Below are positions 8,615-17,147 of a stretch of 64,000 bases of DNA, piece by piece. Source of the DNA: CAYVHU01 sp964451415. GTDB taxonomy: Bacteria > Pseudomonadota > Alphaproteobacteria > Rhodospirillales > Magnetovibrionaceae. Every line of letters begins with the position of its first letter. Positions within the stretch are counted from its first letter, which is position 1. The notes beneath the pieces are model-generated. The model searched no databases. It was not told the DNA's origin and worked only from the letters and a program-made list of their open reading frames with translations. The translations under genes were made by a program, and so were the position numbers. Location of the stretch: NCBI GenBank assembly GCA_964451415.1, contig CAYVHU010000010.1, positions 30,760 through 94,759 of the forward strand, in the 5' to 3' direction.

Positions 8615-9052
8615 GTGCCACTGAAGCTTGAATTCAAATCCGGCGACAAATTGATGATCAACGGCGCGGTAATCGAAAACATCGGAACCAACGCCAAAAT
8701 TCTGGTGCACAATGAAGCGGCGATCCTGCGCAACAAGGAAGTTCTTTCCGAAATGGAGGACTCGACCCCCGCCTCACGGGTGTATCTGGCCTTGCAGTGC
8801 GCCTACATGTTCCCCGACAAGGTGGACGAATACATGGAAATGTTCGGCCAGCACCTCAACGATTACACGAAGGCCTGTCCCAGCGCCAAACCCATTGCCG
8901 AACAAATTCAAAATCTGGTCGCCCAGGGCAAGACCTACAAGGCCTTGAAAAAAACCCACGACCTGATCGCGCACGAGGCCAATGTCCTCAAGCAATTTCG
9001 CCAAGACCTCACGAAATTTGTGGAAAAAGAAGACGACGCGACCTCTTCTTGA
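8615..9052 (+). CDS. flbT: FlbT, post-transcriptional regulator of flagellin
   Basis: FlbT family, a small cytoplasmic protein that in Caulobacter binds flagellin mRNA and controls its translation and stability according to assembly state. PLKLEFKSGDKLMINGAVIENIG at the start, VLSEMEDSTPASRVYLALQCAYMFPD in the middle and a helical, charged C-terminus fit the family. The start is set at GTG 8615, because AGGAGG (8602-8607) lies 7 bases upstream and the family begins at this point; the open frame extends to an ATG at 8453, but those 54 codons look unrelated. Product 145 residues. It is divergent from the flagellins and heads a probable flbT-neuB-asnB operon. The usual companion flaF was not found here. 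Confidence 0.88.
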   Translation: MPLKLEFKSGDKLMINGAVIENIGTNAKILVHNEAAILRNKEVLSEMEDSTPASRVYLALQCAYMFPDKVDEYMEMFGQHLNDYTKACPSAKPIAEQIQNLVAQGKTYKALKKTHDLIAHEANVLKQFRQDLTKFVEKEDDATSS

Positions 9053-9090
9053 AACGCGCTTTATCTTGAAACGCGCTTTATCTTGAAACG
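9047..9090 (+). repeat. 17-bp tandem repeat across the flbT stop codon
   Basis: The unit TCTTGAAACGCGCTTTA occurs at 9047-9063 and 9064-9080 and again partially at 9081-9090, giving about 2.6 copies. The TGA stop of flbT (9050-9052) lies inside the first copy, so each copy brings a stop in the same position. It fills most of the gap to the next gene. Confidence 0.85.
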
Positions 9091-9108
9091 CACAGGGGGC
9101 GCAACACT

Positions 9109-10125
9109 ATGCATCTTTTTGGAAAAGACTTAACGACGCAGATCGCCGTTATCGCGGAGATCGGCGTCAATCATGAAGGCGACCCGGAAATCGCCCGCGC
9201 GCTGATCCACAAGGCCAAAGCCGCCGGAGCGGATGCGGTGAAGTTTCAAACCTACACACCGGAACGCTTTGTCGGCACGACCGATGCGGCGCGACTGGAG
9301 CGGGTGCGCGCCTTCGCCCTGTCCGACGACGCCCTGCGCGATCTGGCCCATGAAGCCAAATCCATTGGCATCGAGATGTTTTCCGCCGCCATTTCAGAAG
9401 ACAAAATCCCCTTTCTGGCAGACCTCTTTTCCACCCTCAAGATCGCCAGCGGCGATTTGACGTTCGAACCTGTGATCCGCGCCGCCGCCGCAACCGACCT
9501 GCCGGTGATCATTTCCACCGGGCTGGGCACGATGGCGGAAATCCACCAGGCCATCGCCTGGTTCAAGGACGAAAGCGGTGTGAGCGATGTTCGCGAACGT
9601 CTGCATCTGATGCATTGTGTCAGCGCCTATCCGACGCCGATTGAGCAAGCCAACGTTCTGGCCGTACCCTATCTGGCCGAACACACGGGGCTGAGCGTGG
9701 GCTATTCCAACCATGTCATCGGGCCGGAGGCCTGTTATGGGGCCATCGCGCAGGGGGCGGCCACCATTGAAGTCCATTTCACCGATTGTAAAACCGGGCG
9801 CGATTTTCACGACCATGAACTGTCGTTCGAACCGCAGGATTTGAAAGCGTTGTGCGAAGCGGCCCCGCGCATCCGCCAAAGCCTGGGACGACGCGAAAAA
9901 ATTCGTCAGCCTGCCGAAGTCCCCATTCTTAACGCCGTACGTAAGGGCGTGGTGGCCGCGTGCGACTTGGAATCCGGTCATGTTTTGCGCCGCGAAGACT
10001 TGATGTTCGCGCGCCCCGCCACGCAATTCCCAGCGCACGAAGTGGACACCTTGGTGGGCAAACGCCTGAACGCGGCCTGCAAATACGCAGAGATCCTCCG
10101 TCGCGACGCCGTGGATATGGGGTAA
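9109..10125 (+). CDS. NeuB/PseI/LegI-type nonulosonate synthase
   Basis: N-acetylneuraminate synthase family: condenses phosphoenolpyruvate with a six-carbon amino sugar to a nonulosonic acid (sialic, pseudaminic or legionaminic type). The TIM-barrel part shows AEIGVNHEGD, AVKFQTYTPE, KIASGDLTFEP, HCVSAYPTP and GYSNHVIG in order; a C-terminal antifreeze-like SAF domain follows (about residues 275-338, NAVRKGVVAACDLESG). The metal/substrate motif usually read as EKHFT is EVHFT here, so the conserved Lys is replaced by Val. Length is 338 residues, normal. It lies between flbT and an AsnB-type gene and beside flagellins and Maf, which supports flagellin glycosylation. Which nonulosonate is made cannot be read; no CMP-transferase is in the window. 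Confidence 0.88.
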   Translation: MHLFGKDLTTQIAVIAEIGVNHEGDPEIARALIHKAKAAGADAVKFQTYTPERFVGTTDAARLERVRAFALSDDALRDLAHEAKSIGIEMFSAAISEDKIPFLADLFSTLKIASGDLTFEPVIRAAAATDLPVIISTGLGTMAEIHQAIAWFKDESGVSDVRERLHLMHCVSAYPTPIEQANVLAVPYLAEHTGLSVGYSNHVIGPEACYGAIAQGAATIEVHFTDCKTGRDFHDHELSFEPQDLKALCEAAPRIRQSLGRREKIRQPAEVPILNAVRKGVVAACDLESGHVLRREDLMFARPATQFPAHEVDTLVGKRLNAACKYAEILRRDAVDMG

Positions 10126-10131
10126 GCAAGC

Positions 10132-11970
10132 ATGTGCGGCATCGCCGGGTCCATCGGTCACGTTGTGCCATCACCGTCACGGCGCACCGCCGCGCTGGCC
10201 GCCATGGGGCGGCGCGGCCCCGACGCCCACGGTGACTTCACAGGCACGTTCGCCGGACAACGGGTTTCGCTTTTGCACACCCGCCTTTCCATCATCGACT
10301 TAGATGCGCGTGCCAACCAGCCCTTCATCCGTGATGGCCTGACGCTGGTCTTCAACGGTGAGATTTACAATTACGTGGAACTGCGCGATGAGCTTCGCGC
10401 GCAGGGTCACACCTTCACCACCCACAGCGACACCGAAGTCGTGCTGGCGGCTTACCGTGTCTGGGGCGAAGCATGTTTCGATCGTTTCGAGGGCATGTGG
10501 GCGATAGCCCTTCTGGACCCTGCGCACGGACTGGTGCTGAGCCGCGATCGCTTCGGTGAAAAACCGCTGTTTACGCAAACTGTGGACGGTACACTCTACT
10601 TTGCCTCTGAAATTTCCGCCCTTTGCGCCTTGTCTGGACGCAAGCCCACGGTGGACGGCGAACACGTCGCGCGCTTTTTGGTCAACGGCTACAAGGCCGC
10701 CCACAAAACACCGCGCACCTTTTTTAAAGATGTCGCGGTCTTTCCCCATGCTTCAACGGCGCTGCTTCATGATGGAAACCCGCCACACCCCACGCCCTAT
10801 TGGCGCTTGCGGTATGTCCCAAACGAAGCCATGACCCTGAGCGAGGCCCTAGATGGAGCCCGCGAACGTCTTGATCGGGCGGTGCAAATTCGTCTGCGCG
10901 CCGACGTTCCCCTCGCCTTTTGCCTTTCCGGCGGCGTGGATTCGGCTGCGCTCGCCTCCATCGCGGCGAAACGCCTGGGCCAAGTCCCCCATTGCTTTTC
11001 CATCATCGATGCGGATGCGCGTTATGACGAAAGCGAAAATATTGACGCGGTGGTGCGCGATCTGGGCTGCGAGACGTTTAAAATTCACACATCCCAAGAG
11101 GGCTTTTTCGAACGTCTAAGCGATCTGGTGGCGTACCGCCGCCAACCCGTGTTCACCATCAGCTATTACGTCCATTCCTTCCTCTCCCAAAGCATCCACG
11201 AACAAGGCTACAAAATCGCCCTTTCTGGAACCGCCGCCGACGAGCTGTTCACCGGCTATTACGATCACTATTCCATGTGGCTGGCGGAAATGAAGGCCAC
11301 CGAGGGAACCGACTTTAACGCTTTGGTCAACGACTGGAAACAAAGTTACGGCAAGGTCGTGCGCAACCCGTACCTTCAAGACCCTTTGGCCTTCGCCAAA
11401 AACCCGGCCCAACGCGAGCATATTTTTTTAAATCAGGACGTGTTTGAAAACCTACTGTGCAAGCCCTTTCACGAGGACTTCCACGAAAGCCGGTACACGG
11501 ACAATCTGTTGCGCAACCGCATGATGAACGAGCTGTTCCACGAATCCATCCCCGTGATTTTGAGCGAGGATGATGCCAATTCCATGCGCTGGTCGGTGGA
11601 AAACCGCTCGCCTTATCTGGACCGCGCGCTGGCGGAATTCCTCTATACGGTGCCCGCACGTCATTTGATCCGTGACGGTTATGTCAAATGGCTGCTGCGC
11701 GCCGCAACCGAAGGGGCCCTCACCGATAGCGTGCGGCTAGATCGTACCAAAAAAGGCTTTAACGCTTCGATTTTGTCGCTGCTGGACCTCAAGGACCCAG
11801 CCACGCGCGAACGGCTTCTGGAACCCAGCCCCATTTTCGACATCGTGGACCGGGATAAATTTTCCAAACTCCTGGACACAAAGGACTGGCCCAACAGCCT
11901 CAGCAAGTTCCTGTTCAGTTTTGTGTCTTGCAAGACGTTTCTGGATCAGCACGCCGCGTGGCGGCCTTGA
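10132..11970 (+). CDS. asnB: Asparagine synthase-type amidotransferase
   Basis: Glutamine-hydrolysing asparagine synthetase family, 612 residues. It begins MCGIAGSIG, so Cys2 is the N-terminal class II glutaminase nucleophile after Met removal, with RRGPDAHGDF and FNGEIYNY behind it. The synthetase half has the PP-loop LSGGVDSAALAS at about residues 265-276, followed by the family block SGTAADELFTGYYDHY. It starts 6 bases after the nonulosonate synthase stop, so the two are almost certainly co-transcribed. Housekeeping asparagine synthesis is possible, but this family is common in surface-glycan loci, where it amidates sugars or sugar acids; the context favours that. Its 3' end overlaps the convergent TPR gene by 56 bases. 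Confidence 0.9.
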   Translation: MCGIAGSIGHVVPSPSRRTAALAAMGRRGPDAHGDFTGTFAGQRVSLLHTRLSIIDLDARANQPFIRDGLTLVFNGEIYNYVELRDELRAQGHTFTTHSDTEVVLAAYRVWGEACFDRFEGMWAIALLDPAHGLVLSRDRFGEKPLFTQTVDGTLYFASEISALCALSGRKPTVDGEHVARFLVNGYKAAHKTPRTFFKDVAVFPHASTALLHDGNPPHPTPYWRLRYVPNEAMTLSEALDGARERLDRAVQIRLRADVPLAFCLSGGVDSAALASIAAKRLGQVPHCFSIIDADARYDESENIDAVVRDLGCETFKIHTSQEGFFERLSDLVAYRRQPVFTISYYVHSFLSQSIHEQGYKIALSGTAADELFTGYYDHYSMWLAEMKATEGTDFNALVNDWKQSYGKVVRNPYLQDPLAFAKNPAQREHIFLNQDVFENLLCKPFHEDFHESRYTDNLLRNRMMNELFHESIPVILSEDDANSMRWSVENRSPYLDRALAEFLYTVPARHLIRDGYVKWLLRAATEGALTDSVRLDRTKKGFNASILSLLDLKDPATRERLLEPSPIFDIVDRDKFSKLLDTKDWPNSLSKFLFSFVSCKTFLDQHAAWRP

Positions 11971-13483
11971 GCTGAAGCGCCGCCGCCACACGCTCCACGA
12001 CAGCGCACCAGTCGCCATCGACGCCTTGCTGAAACTGGCGCACGTTTGGATACCAAGGCGACGTTGCGTCCTCACCGCGCCAGCGCCAGTCGCTAACGCA
12101 CGGCAGCATCACCCACGTTTCCACCCCCAAGGCGCCCGCCATATGGGCCATCGCCGTATCCACGCTGATCAGCACATCCAATCCACCGAGAATTTCCGCC
12201 GCCTCACAAAAATCGGAAAAATCGTTCCCCAGATCGCTCACATTTTCAAAATCCTGAACGACTTTGCGTTCTTCGTCGCTCACACCTTGCCATTGCAGGG
12301 CAAACACGTGCACGTCGTCCATTTCGAAAATCGGCTTTAAATCACTTAAGGCACACGAGCGCTTGGCGTCGTTGGCATGGTCCGGATTCCCACGCCACAC
12401 CAGGCCGATACGCAGCCCCCCCCCCGCCAAGGTCCGCGCGCGCGGCGGCTCGATATAAGGCGGCGACGGCACACGCAAATCGTCTTGCCATAGGATCGCC
12501 GGCAAATCCATTAACGCAGCGCACACGTAAGGCGCATGGGGCATGTCTTCCAGGGCCAGCGCCTCATCCACGCCGGGGACGCGTGCGGCAATGCCAACCA
12601 GCGCCTTGTGACACAGAACGCTCACATGCCCGGCACCGGAGACCTCACGCGCCATCTGCACAAAGCGCAAAAACTGCACCACATCACCGTGGCCCTGTTC
12701 GCCGAACAGCACCAGATGCCCCCCCGCCAAATCTTCACCGTTCCACTGTTCCCCGCCGATCAACGCCTTGGGGGCAAGCTGCACGCGCCAGCGCCATTGA
12801 AGTTCTTTGAAGCCCGCCGCCCAGTCCCCCGCCGCCAACAGGGCATGGCCGAAGTTGACATGGGCCGTCACGTCGTCGGGCGCACGCGCCACCGCCTTGC
12901 GGCACGCCGCCACCGCCGCCTCGTCTTCGCCGCAGCGCAAAAGGGTCAGGCCCAGGTTAGCCAACGCCCCCGCATGGTTCGGCTTGAGGGCAAACACCGC
13001 GTCATAGGCCTCACGCGCTTGGCCCCAACGTCCCAGACGAAAACAGGCGTTGCCCATGTTATAGAGCGCATCGATGTTGTCCGCTTTCGCATCCAGGCTT
13101 TGCCGATACGCGCTCACGGCGGCCTCATCGCACCCACTATCGCTCAGCGCCAAAGCCAGATTATAGCTGGCCTGCCAATGTTCGGGGTTGGTCTGGACGG
13201 CGCGCGTCCACACCTCGATCGCGCCTTCACGTTCATCGGTTTCGCGCAAAAAAACGCCGAAGTTGTACAGAACGTCGGAGCGCTCGGGCAGCATTTTGGC
13301 AGCCTCGCGGTACAAATTCATCGCTTCGGTATTCAGGCCCCCGTGGTGGGAAATCACCGCCAGCAGGTAGATCGCCTCCGCATCGCCGGCGTTGGCCGGC
13401 GGCAGGCAGATTTCCAGGGCGTCTTCAAGACGACCCGCGGTAATCAGTTCGCGTACGCGCCCAAGTTTTTCATCATCGCTCAT
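11915..13483 (-). CDS. TPR protein with GT9-like glycosyltransferase domain (1)
   Basis: Tetratricopeptide repeats fill about residues 1-250 (for example AIEVWTRAVQTNPEHWQASYNLALAL split over two helices). A C-terminal domain resembling family 9 glycosyltransferases follows: GDWAAGFKELQWRWR, FGEQGHGDVVQFLRF, RIGLVWRGNP, ISVDTAMAHMAGALG, WVMLPCVSDWRW and TSPWYPNVRQF. The same blocks recur in the proteins at 15584 and 17148. ATG 13483 (522 residues) is preferred over a TTG at 13534. It is the only one of the four TPR genes on the minus strand and converges on asnB. Proteins of this build are frequent in alphaproteobacterial flagellar loci; transfer of sugar to flagellin is inferred, not shown. 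Confidence 0.75.
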   Translation of the reverse strand: MSDDEKLGRVRELITAGRLEDALEICLPPANAGDAEAIYLLAVISHHGGLNTEAMNLYREAAKMLPERSDVLYNFGVFLRETDEREGAIEVWTRAVQTNPEHWQASYNLALALSDSGCDEAAVSAYRQSLDAKADNIDALYNMGNACFRLGRWGQAREAYDAVFALKPNHAGALANLGLTLLRCGEDEAAVAACRKAVARAPDDVTAHVNFGHALLAAGDWAAGFKELQWRWRVQLAPKALIGGEQWNGEDLAGGHLVLFGEQGHGDVVQFLRFVQMAREVSGAGHVSVLCHKALVGIAARVPGVDEALALEDMPHAPYVCAALMDLPAILWQDDLRVPSPPYIEPPRARTLAGGGLRIGLVWRGNPDHANDAKRSCALSDLKPIFEMDDVHVFALQWQGVSDEERKVVQDFENVSDLGNDFSDFCEAAEILGGLDVLISVDTAMAHMAGALGVETWVMLPCVSDWRWRGEDATSPWYPNVRQFQQGVDGDWCAVVERVAAALQLKAATRRADPETSCKTQN

Positions 13484-13624
13484 GAAGAGATCATGGCGGT
13501 TGCGCGACGCACTTGCAACGCCCTCACGGCGCAAACCGACTTCGGTTGAATTCAGCGCAAGATTGAAACATCATGTCGGTAGGAGAATCGCCTCGATCTT
13601 ACGTCTGAAAGCCATAGGGCCGCC

Positions 13625-15571
13625 ATGACCTGCACCGTTTCCACGCCGCACCTTGATGAACTCAACAACGCCATTCGGGCATTGATGAAGGAAAACATCG
13701 CCTCCGCGCTGGAAATCGTTCAAGGCATCCTGGCGCAGGACCCCGACGTTCCGGAAGCCTTGCATTTGCTCGGTCTGTGCGCCGTGCGTCTCAGCGATCT
13801 GGGCCGCGGCATCGCCTTGATCATGCGTGCCCATGAGATCGACCCGGAATGTCGCGACTATGCGGACGCCCTATCGGTGCTGAAAACGCAAATGGGCGAC
13901 CTCGACGACAGCCTTTACTTCGCCAAGCTCGCGACCACGTTGGAAGTCCACCCGAAACTGGAAAACCTGACCCCGTCAAACTTGCAGAACTATGCCGCGG
14001 CGCTGGACAATATCAACGTTTCGTCCTTCCATCTGGAAGCCATGGTGGGTTTCGAACTGCGGCGCTTCGACGAAGCCGTCGCGTTGTGTGAAAAGGAACT
14101 GCGCCTCACCCCCGATTCCCCGAAAACACTGCTTTTGATGGGCCAGAGCCTGATCGAAATCGGGGAATATCCCCGCGCCCAAGCCGCTTTGCAGGCTGTG
14201 GAACATCTTTTCCCGGGCGACCCGGACGTCGCCATCGCGCTCGCGCACAGTCTATTGTTTCAAGGAAATTCAGACGACACCCTCGCGTGCTTGCAATACG
14301 CCATGGCCAGCGACGAAGAGCGTATCGATGGGGTTTGCGCATATCTCACGACCCTTTCCTTCATGGACGATGCGCGCTGGACAATGCGCAAAGAGCTCGA
14401 TGAAACGCTTCTTGCGCGCGCCAAAGCCATGGGCGTGGAAGCCATGGAAGGCAGCGATCAGCCTGCGGAAGGAAAAATCCGCATCGGCATTCTCGCCGAC
14501 ATTTTTTATCGCTGCGACGATGCACTGGTGCTGGAAGCTTTTCTCACCACCTACAATCGCGAACGCTTCGAGGTCTTTTGTTATCAGCAATCGGCCACCC
14601 ACGACAACACCACCGACCATTTGAAAAGCCTGTGCGATTCCTGGCGTCCTGTTTTCAATTTGGACGATTATGTTGTGGCGAGCATTATTTCAGGAGACGC
14701 CATCCAGGCCCTGATCGACCTGACAGGCTTCGGTCCGGGGCAGCGCCGTGCGGTTCTGGCGGCCCAGGCGGCCCCCTTACAGGTCGCCTGGTTCAACCAC
14801 CTCGACGGAACGGGTAAGGGCTGCATCAATTTGCTTCTCACCGATCGGGCCACCTTGGAAACGGACCGGCGCACCCGTCTTGAGGGCCAAGAGATCGCCG
14901 AGTTGGAAACCGGTCTGTACGCCTTTGCCCCTTTCGCCATGCTGGGCGAACCGGGACCTCTGCCGGCTCTTGAGCACAACACCATCACCTTTGGCGCCCG
15001 TGCGGACCTTGCGCGTCTCAGCGCGCAAACGGCCCTGATGTGGTGCACGCTCCTACGTGGCGTGCCGAAGTCCCTGCTCGCCTTGAACACGGGCCCCAAC
15101 CTGCCTGAGGACATTCGCATGTCCCTTGTGGCGCGCTTCGCTCATTTTGGATTGACCGGACGCATCGTGTTTTTTGAAAGCGAGCAGCAAGACGGCACCT
15201 ACGAAGACCCGGAACTGACGTTCCTGAAGGGCGTCGATATTTTGCTGGACGGCGGTGTGAACACCACCGCGGCGCACGTGGCGCGCGCCTTGTGGATGGG
15301 CGTGCCGGTTCTCACGCGCGATGGCGGACGGCGCAGCGCACAGGTCGCCGCCAGCGTTTTGCACAGCGCGGGCAAAGGCGAATGGGTTGCAAGCACCTCT
15401 ACACAACTGGTGGAAACAGCGTGCACCTTGACGAAAGACTTTGCAACGCTCGATACCATCCGCCAATCCCTGCGCAAAGACGTCGAAGACAGCAACCTGT
15501 TCAAGGGCCGTGCGTTCGCGCGCGAAATCGAAACCGCGCTTGAAATCGCCCTTGAAGACAAAGGCATCTAG
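13625..15571 (+). CDS. TPR protein with OGT/SPINDLY-like (GT41) C-terminus
   Basis: 648 residues. The first half (about 1-280) is TPR repeats. The second half begins IRIGILADIFYRCDD and shows the layout of O-GlcNAc transferase/SPINDLY family 41: ALIDLTGFGPGQR, then LAAQAAPLQVAWFNHLDG, and near the end DILLDGGVNTTAAHVARALW followed by MGVPVLTRDGGRRSAQV. In the family these regions bind the UDP-sugar. The usual His/Gly-rich DLSGHT loop is altered to DLTGFG, so activity is uncertain. Bacterial homologues modify flagellin or other surface proteins in the cytoplasm. It is divergent from the TPR gene at 11915-13483 and runs with the next two TPR genes, 13 bases ahead of the following start. Confidence 0.75.
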   Translation: MTCTVSTPHLDELNNAIRALMKENIASALEIVQGILAQDPDVPEALHLLGLCAVRLSDLGRGIALIMRAHEIDPECRDYADALSVLKTQMGDLDDSLYFAKLATTLEVHPKLENLTPSNLQNYAAALDNINVSSFHLEAMVGFELRRFDEAVALCEKELRLTPDSPKTLLLMGQSLIEIGEYPRAQAALQAVEHLFPGDPDVAIALAHSLLFQGNSDDTLACLQYAMASDEERIDGVCAYLTTLSFMDDARWTMRKELDETLLARAKAMGVEAMEGSDQPAEGKIRIGILADIFYRCDDALVLEAFLTTYNRERFEVFCYQQSATHDNTTDHLKSLCDSWRPVFNLDDYVVASIISGDAIQALIDLTGFGPGQRRAVLAAQAAPLQVAWFNHLDGTGKGCINLLLTDRATLETDRRTRLEGQEIAELETGLYAFAPFAMLGEPGPLPALEHNTITFGARADLARLSAQTALMWCTLLRGVPKSLLALNTGPNLPEDIRMSLVARFAHFGLTGRIVFFESEQQDGTYEDPELTFLKGVDILLDGGVNTTAAHVARALWMGVPVLTRDGGRRSAQVAASVLHSAGKGEWVASTSTQLVETACTLTKDFATLDTIRQSLRKDVEDSNLFKGRAFAREIETALEIALEDKGI

Positions 15572-15583
15572 GAACCCTTCGCA

Positions 15584-17146
15584 TTGACCACCAAAGACGA
15601 CAGCGTCGAGACACACATTCAGGCGATTATGGCGCGTTTCGAATCGGGACAACGCGAAGGTGCCGTCGAAGCCTGTCTCCAGGCCCTGAAAAGCTACCCT
15701 GAAAATGCAACCCTGCATAATCTGGCCGGCAAATTGATGACCCATGCGGGCCAGTTCGAACGGGGCGTAGAAGAGCTTGAAATCGCCACCGCGTTGCCCG
15801 ATGCAAAAACGGAATACCACCTGGATCTGGGACTGATTTTAACGGCCCGAAACCGCCCCGAAGATGCCGAATCTCACTGCCGCGCCTATCTGGCGGTGGA
15901 GCCCGACGACGTGCGAGCCCTGAGCGCCCTGGCCGCAGCTTGTGAAGCTCAGAAAAAATGGCGCGAGGCCGAGATCTCATGGCGTCACATCATCGAACTT
16001 TCCCCGCACGATCGGGAACAACGCGGGGTTCACAACAACAACCTCGCCATCGTCCTGCGCAAGATGGGGCGCCTTGAGGAGGCCGCAGCACTTCTGCGCA
16101 CGATTCTTAAGGACAATCCATCGCATCCGGAATTGCGCTACAACCTTGGAAACGCGCTGCGAGACATGGGGGAAATTGATGAGGCCATGGAGCAGTACCA
16201 CCTTGTGCTGGATTCAAACCCCGCTCACGTCGAAGCCCATGTTCACCTTGGCTTTTGTTATCTGGCCAAGGGTAATTTCAAACGCGGCTGGCGGGAATAT
16301 GAACACCGTTGGAAGGCCCCCGCCTTTCAGGCCGGTCGCCTGGACACGCCCAGGTGGAAGGGCGAACAGGTGGACGGGACCATCTTGTTGCTCTGTGAAC
16401 AAGGCCTTGGCGACAGCGTGCAATTCATCCGCTATGCCGCCGAAGTCGCCGCGCGATGCACCAAAGCCGTCGCCTACGCGCCGTCATCGCTGACACGGTT
16501 GCTGGCAAGCACCCCGGGGGTAAGCGATGTCGTGGATTGGAATCATCACGTGCCGGATCATGACGTTCATATTCCTTTGATGAGCCTGCCCTACGTCTTC
16601 AAGACCGAACTGGACACCATCCCCGCTCCCATTCCCTACGTAAACGCCAGTACCGAAGACATCGCCGCATGGGCGCACGTTCTCAAGGACCTACCGGGAC
16701 CGAAAATCGGCATCGTCTGGCAAGGCAACCCGGGCAATGTGCGCGATCACCTTCGCTCCATCTCCACCGATGACATGCTGGCATTGGTGCGCGACAACAC
16801 CGCCGCCAGTTTTGTGTGTATGTCCAAGGAGCGGCCCACCGACATCGAAGACTGGCCGGACAACCTTTATCATTTCGGCGAACGTCTCACCGACGTCGCC
16901 GATACGGCGGCGCTGGTGGAAAACCTGGATCTGGTGATCTCCATCGACACTTTGCTATGCCACCTCGCCGGGGCCCTGGGAAAAGAAGAGTGGATCCTGC
17001 TCGGTCCCAGCGCGGAATGGCGGTTCCTGCGGGAACGCAACGACAGCCCCTGGTATCCCGGCGCGCGGTTGATCCGGCGCGACGAACACGAGGACTGGCC
17101 CGCCTTCATGGAACGCGTTTCCCATGACTTGAAAGCGCGTTTTTGA
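15584..17146 (+). CDS. TPR protein with GT9-like glycosyltransferase domain (2)
   Basis: 520 residues from a TTG start at 15584, which follows AGGA near the upstream stop; an ATG at 15629 is an alternative. About six TPR units occupy residues 1-230 (for example GRLEEAAALLRTILKDNPSH). The C-terminal domain carries GNFKRGWREYEHRWK, CEQGLGDSVQFIRYA, KIGIVWQGNPGN, DLVISIDTLLCHLAGALG and RNDSPWYPGARLIRR, matching the proteins at 11915 and 17148. Probably co-transcribed with both TPR neighbours. Flagellin glycosyltransferase is the contextual guess; the N-terminal repeats would bind the protein substrate or partners. Confidence 0.75.
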   Translation: MTTKDDSVETHIQAIMARFESGQREGAVEACLQALKSYPENATLHNLAGKLMTHAGQFERGVEELEIATALPDAKTEYHLDLGLILTARNRPEDAESHCRAYLAVEPDDVRALSALAAACEAQKKWREAEISWRHIIELSPHDREQRGVHNNNLAIVLRKMGRLEEAAALLRTILKDNPSHPELRYNLGNALRDMGEIDEAMEQYHLVLDSNPAHVEAHVHLGFCYLAKGNFKRGWREYEHRWKAPAFQAGRLDTPRWKGEQVDGTILLLCEQGLGDSVQFIRYAAEVAARCTKAVAYAPSSLTRLLASTPGVSDVVDWNHHVPDHDVHIPLMSLPYVFKTELDTIPAPIPYVNASTEDIAAWAHVLKDLPGPKIGIVWQGNPGNVRDHLRSISTDDMLALVRDNTAASFVCMSKERPTDIEDWPDNLYHFGERLTDVADTAALVENLDLVISIDTLLCHLAGALGKEEWILLGPSAEWRFLRERNDSPWYPGARLIRRDEHEDWPAFMERVSHDLKARF

Positions 17147-17147
17147 G

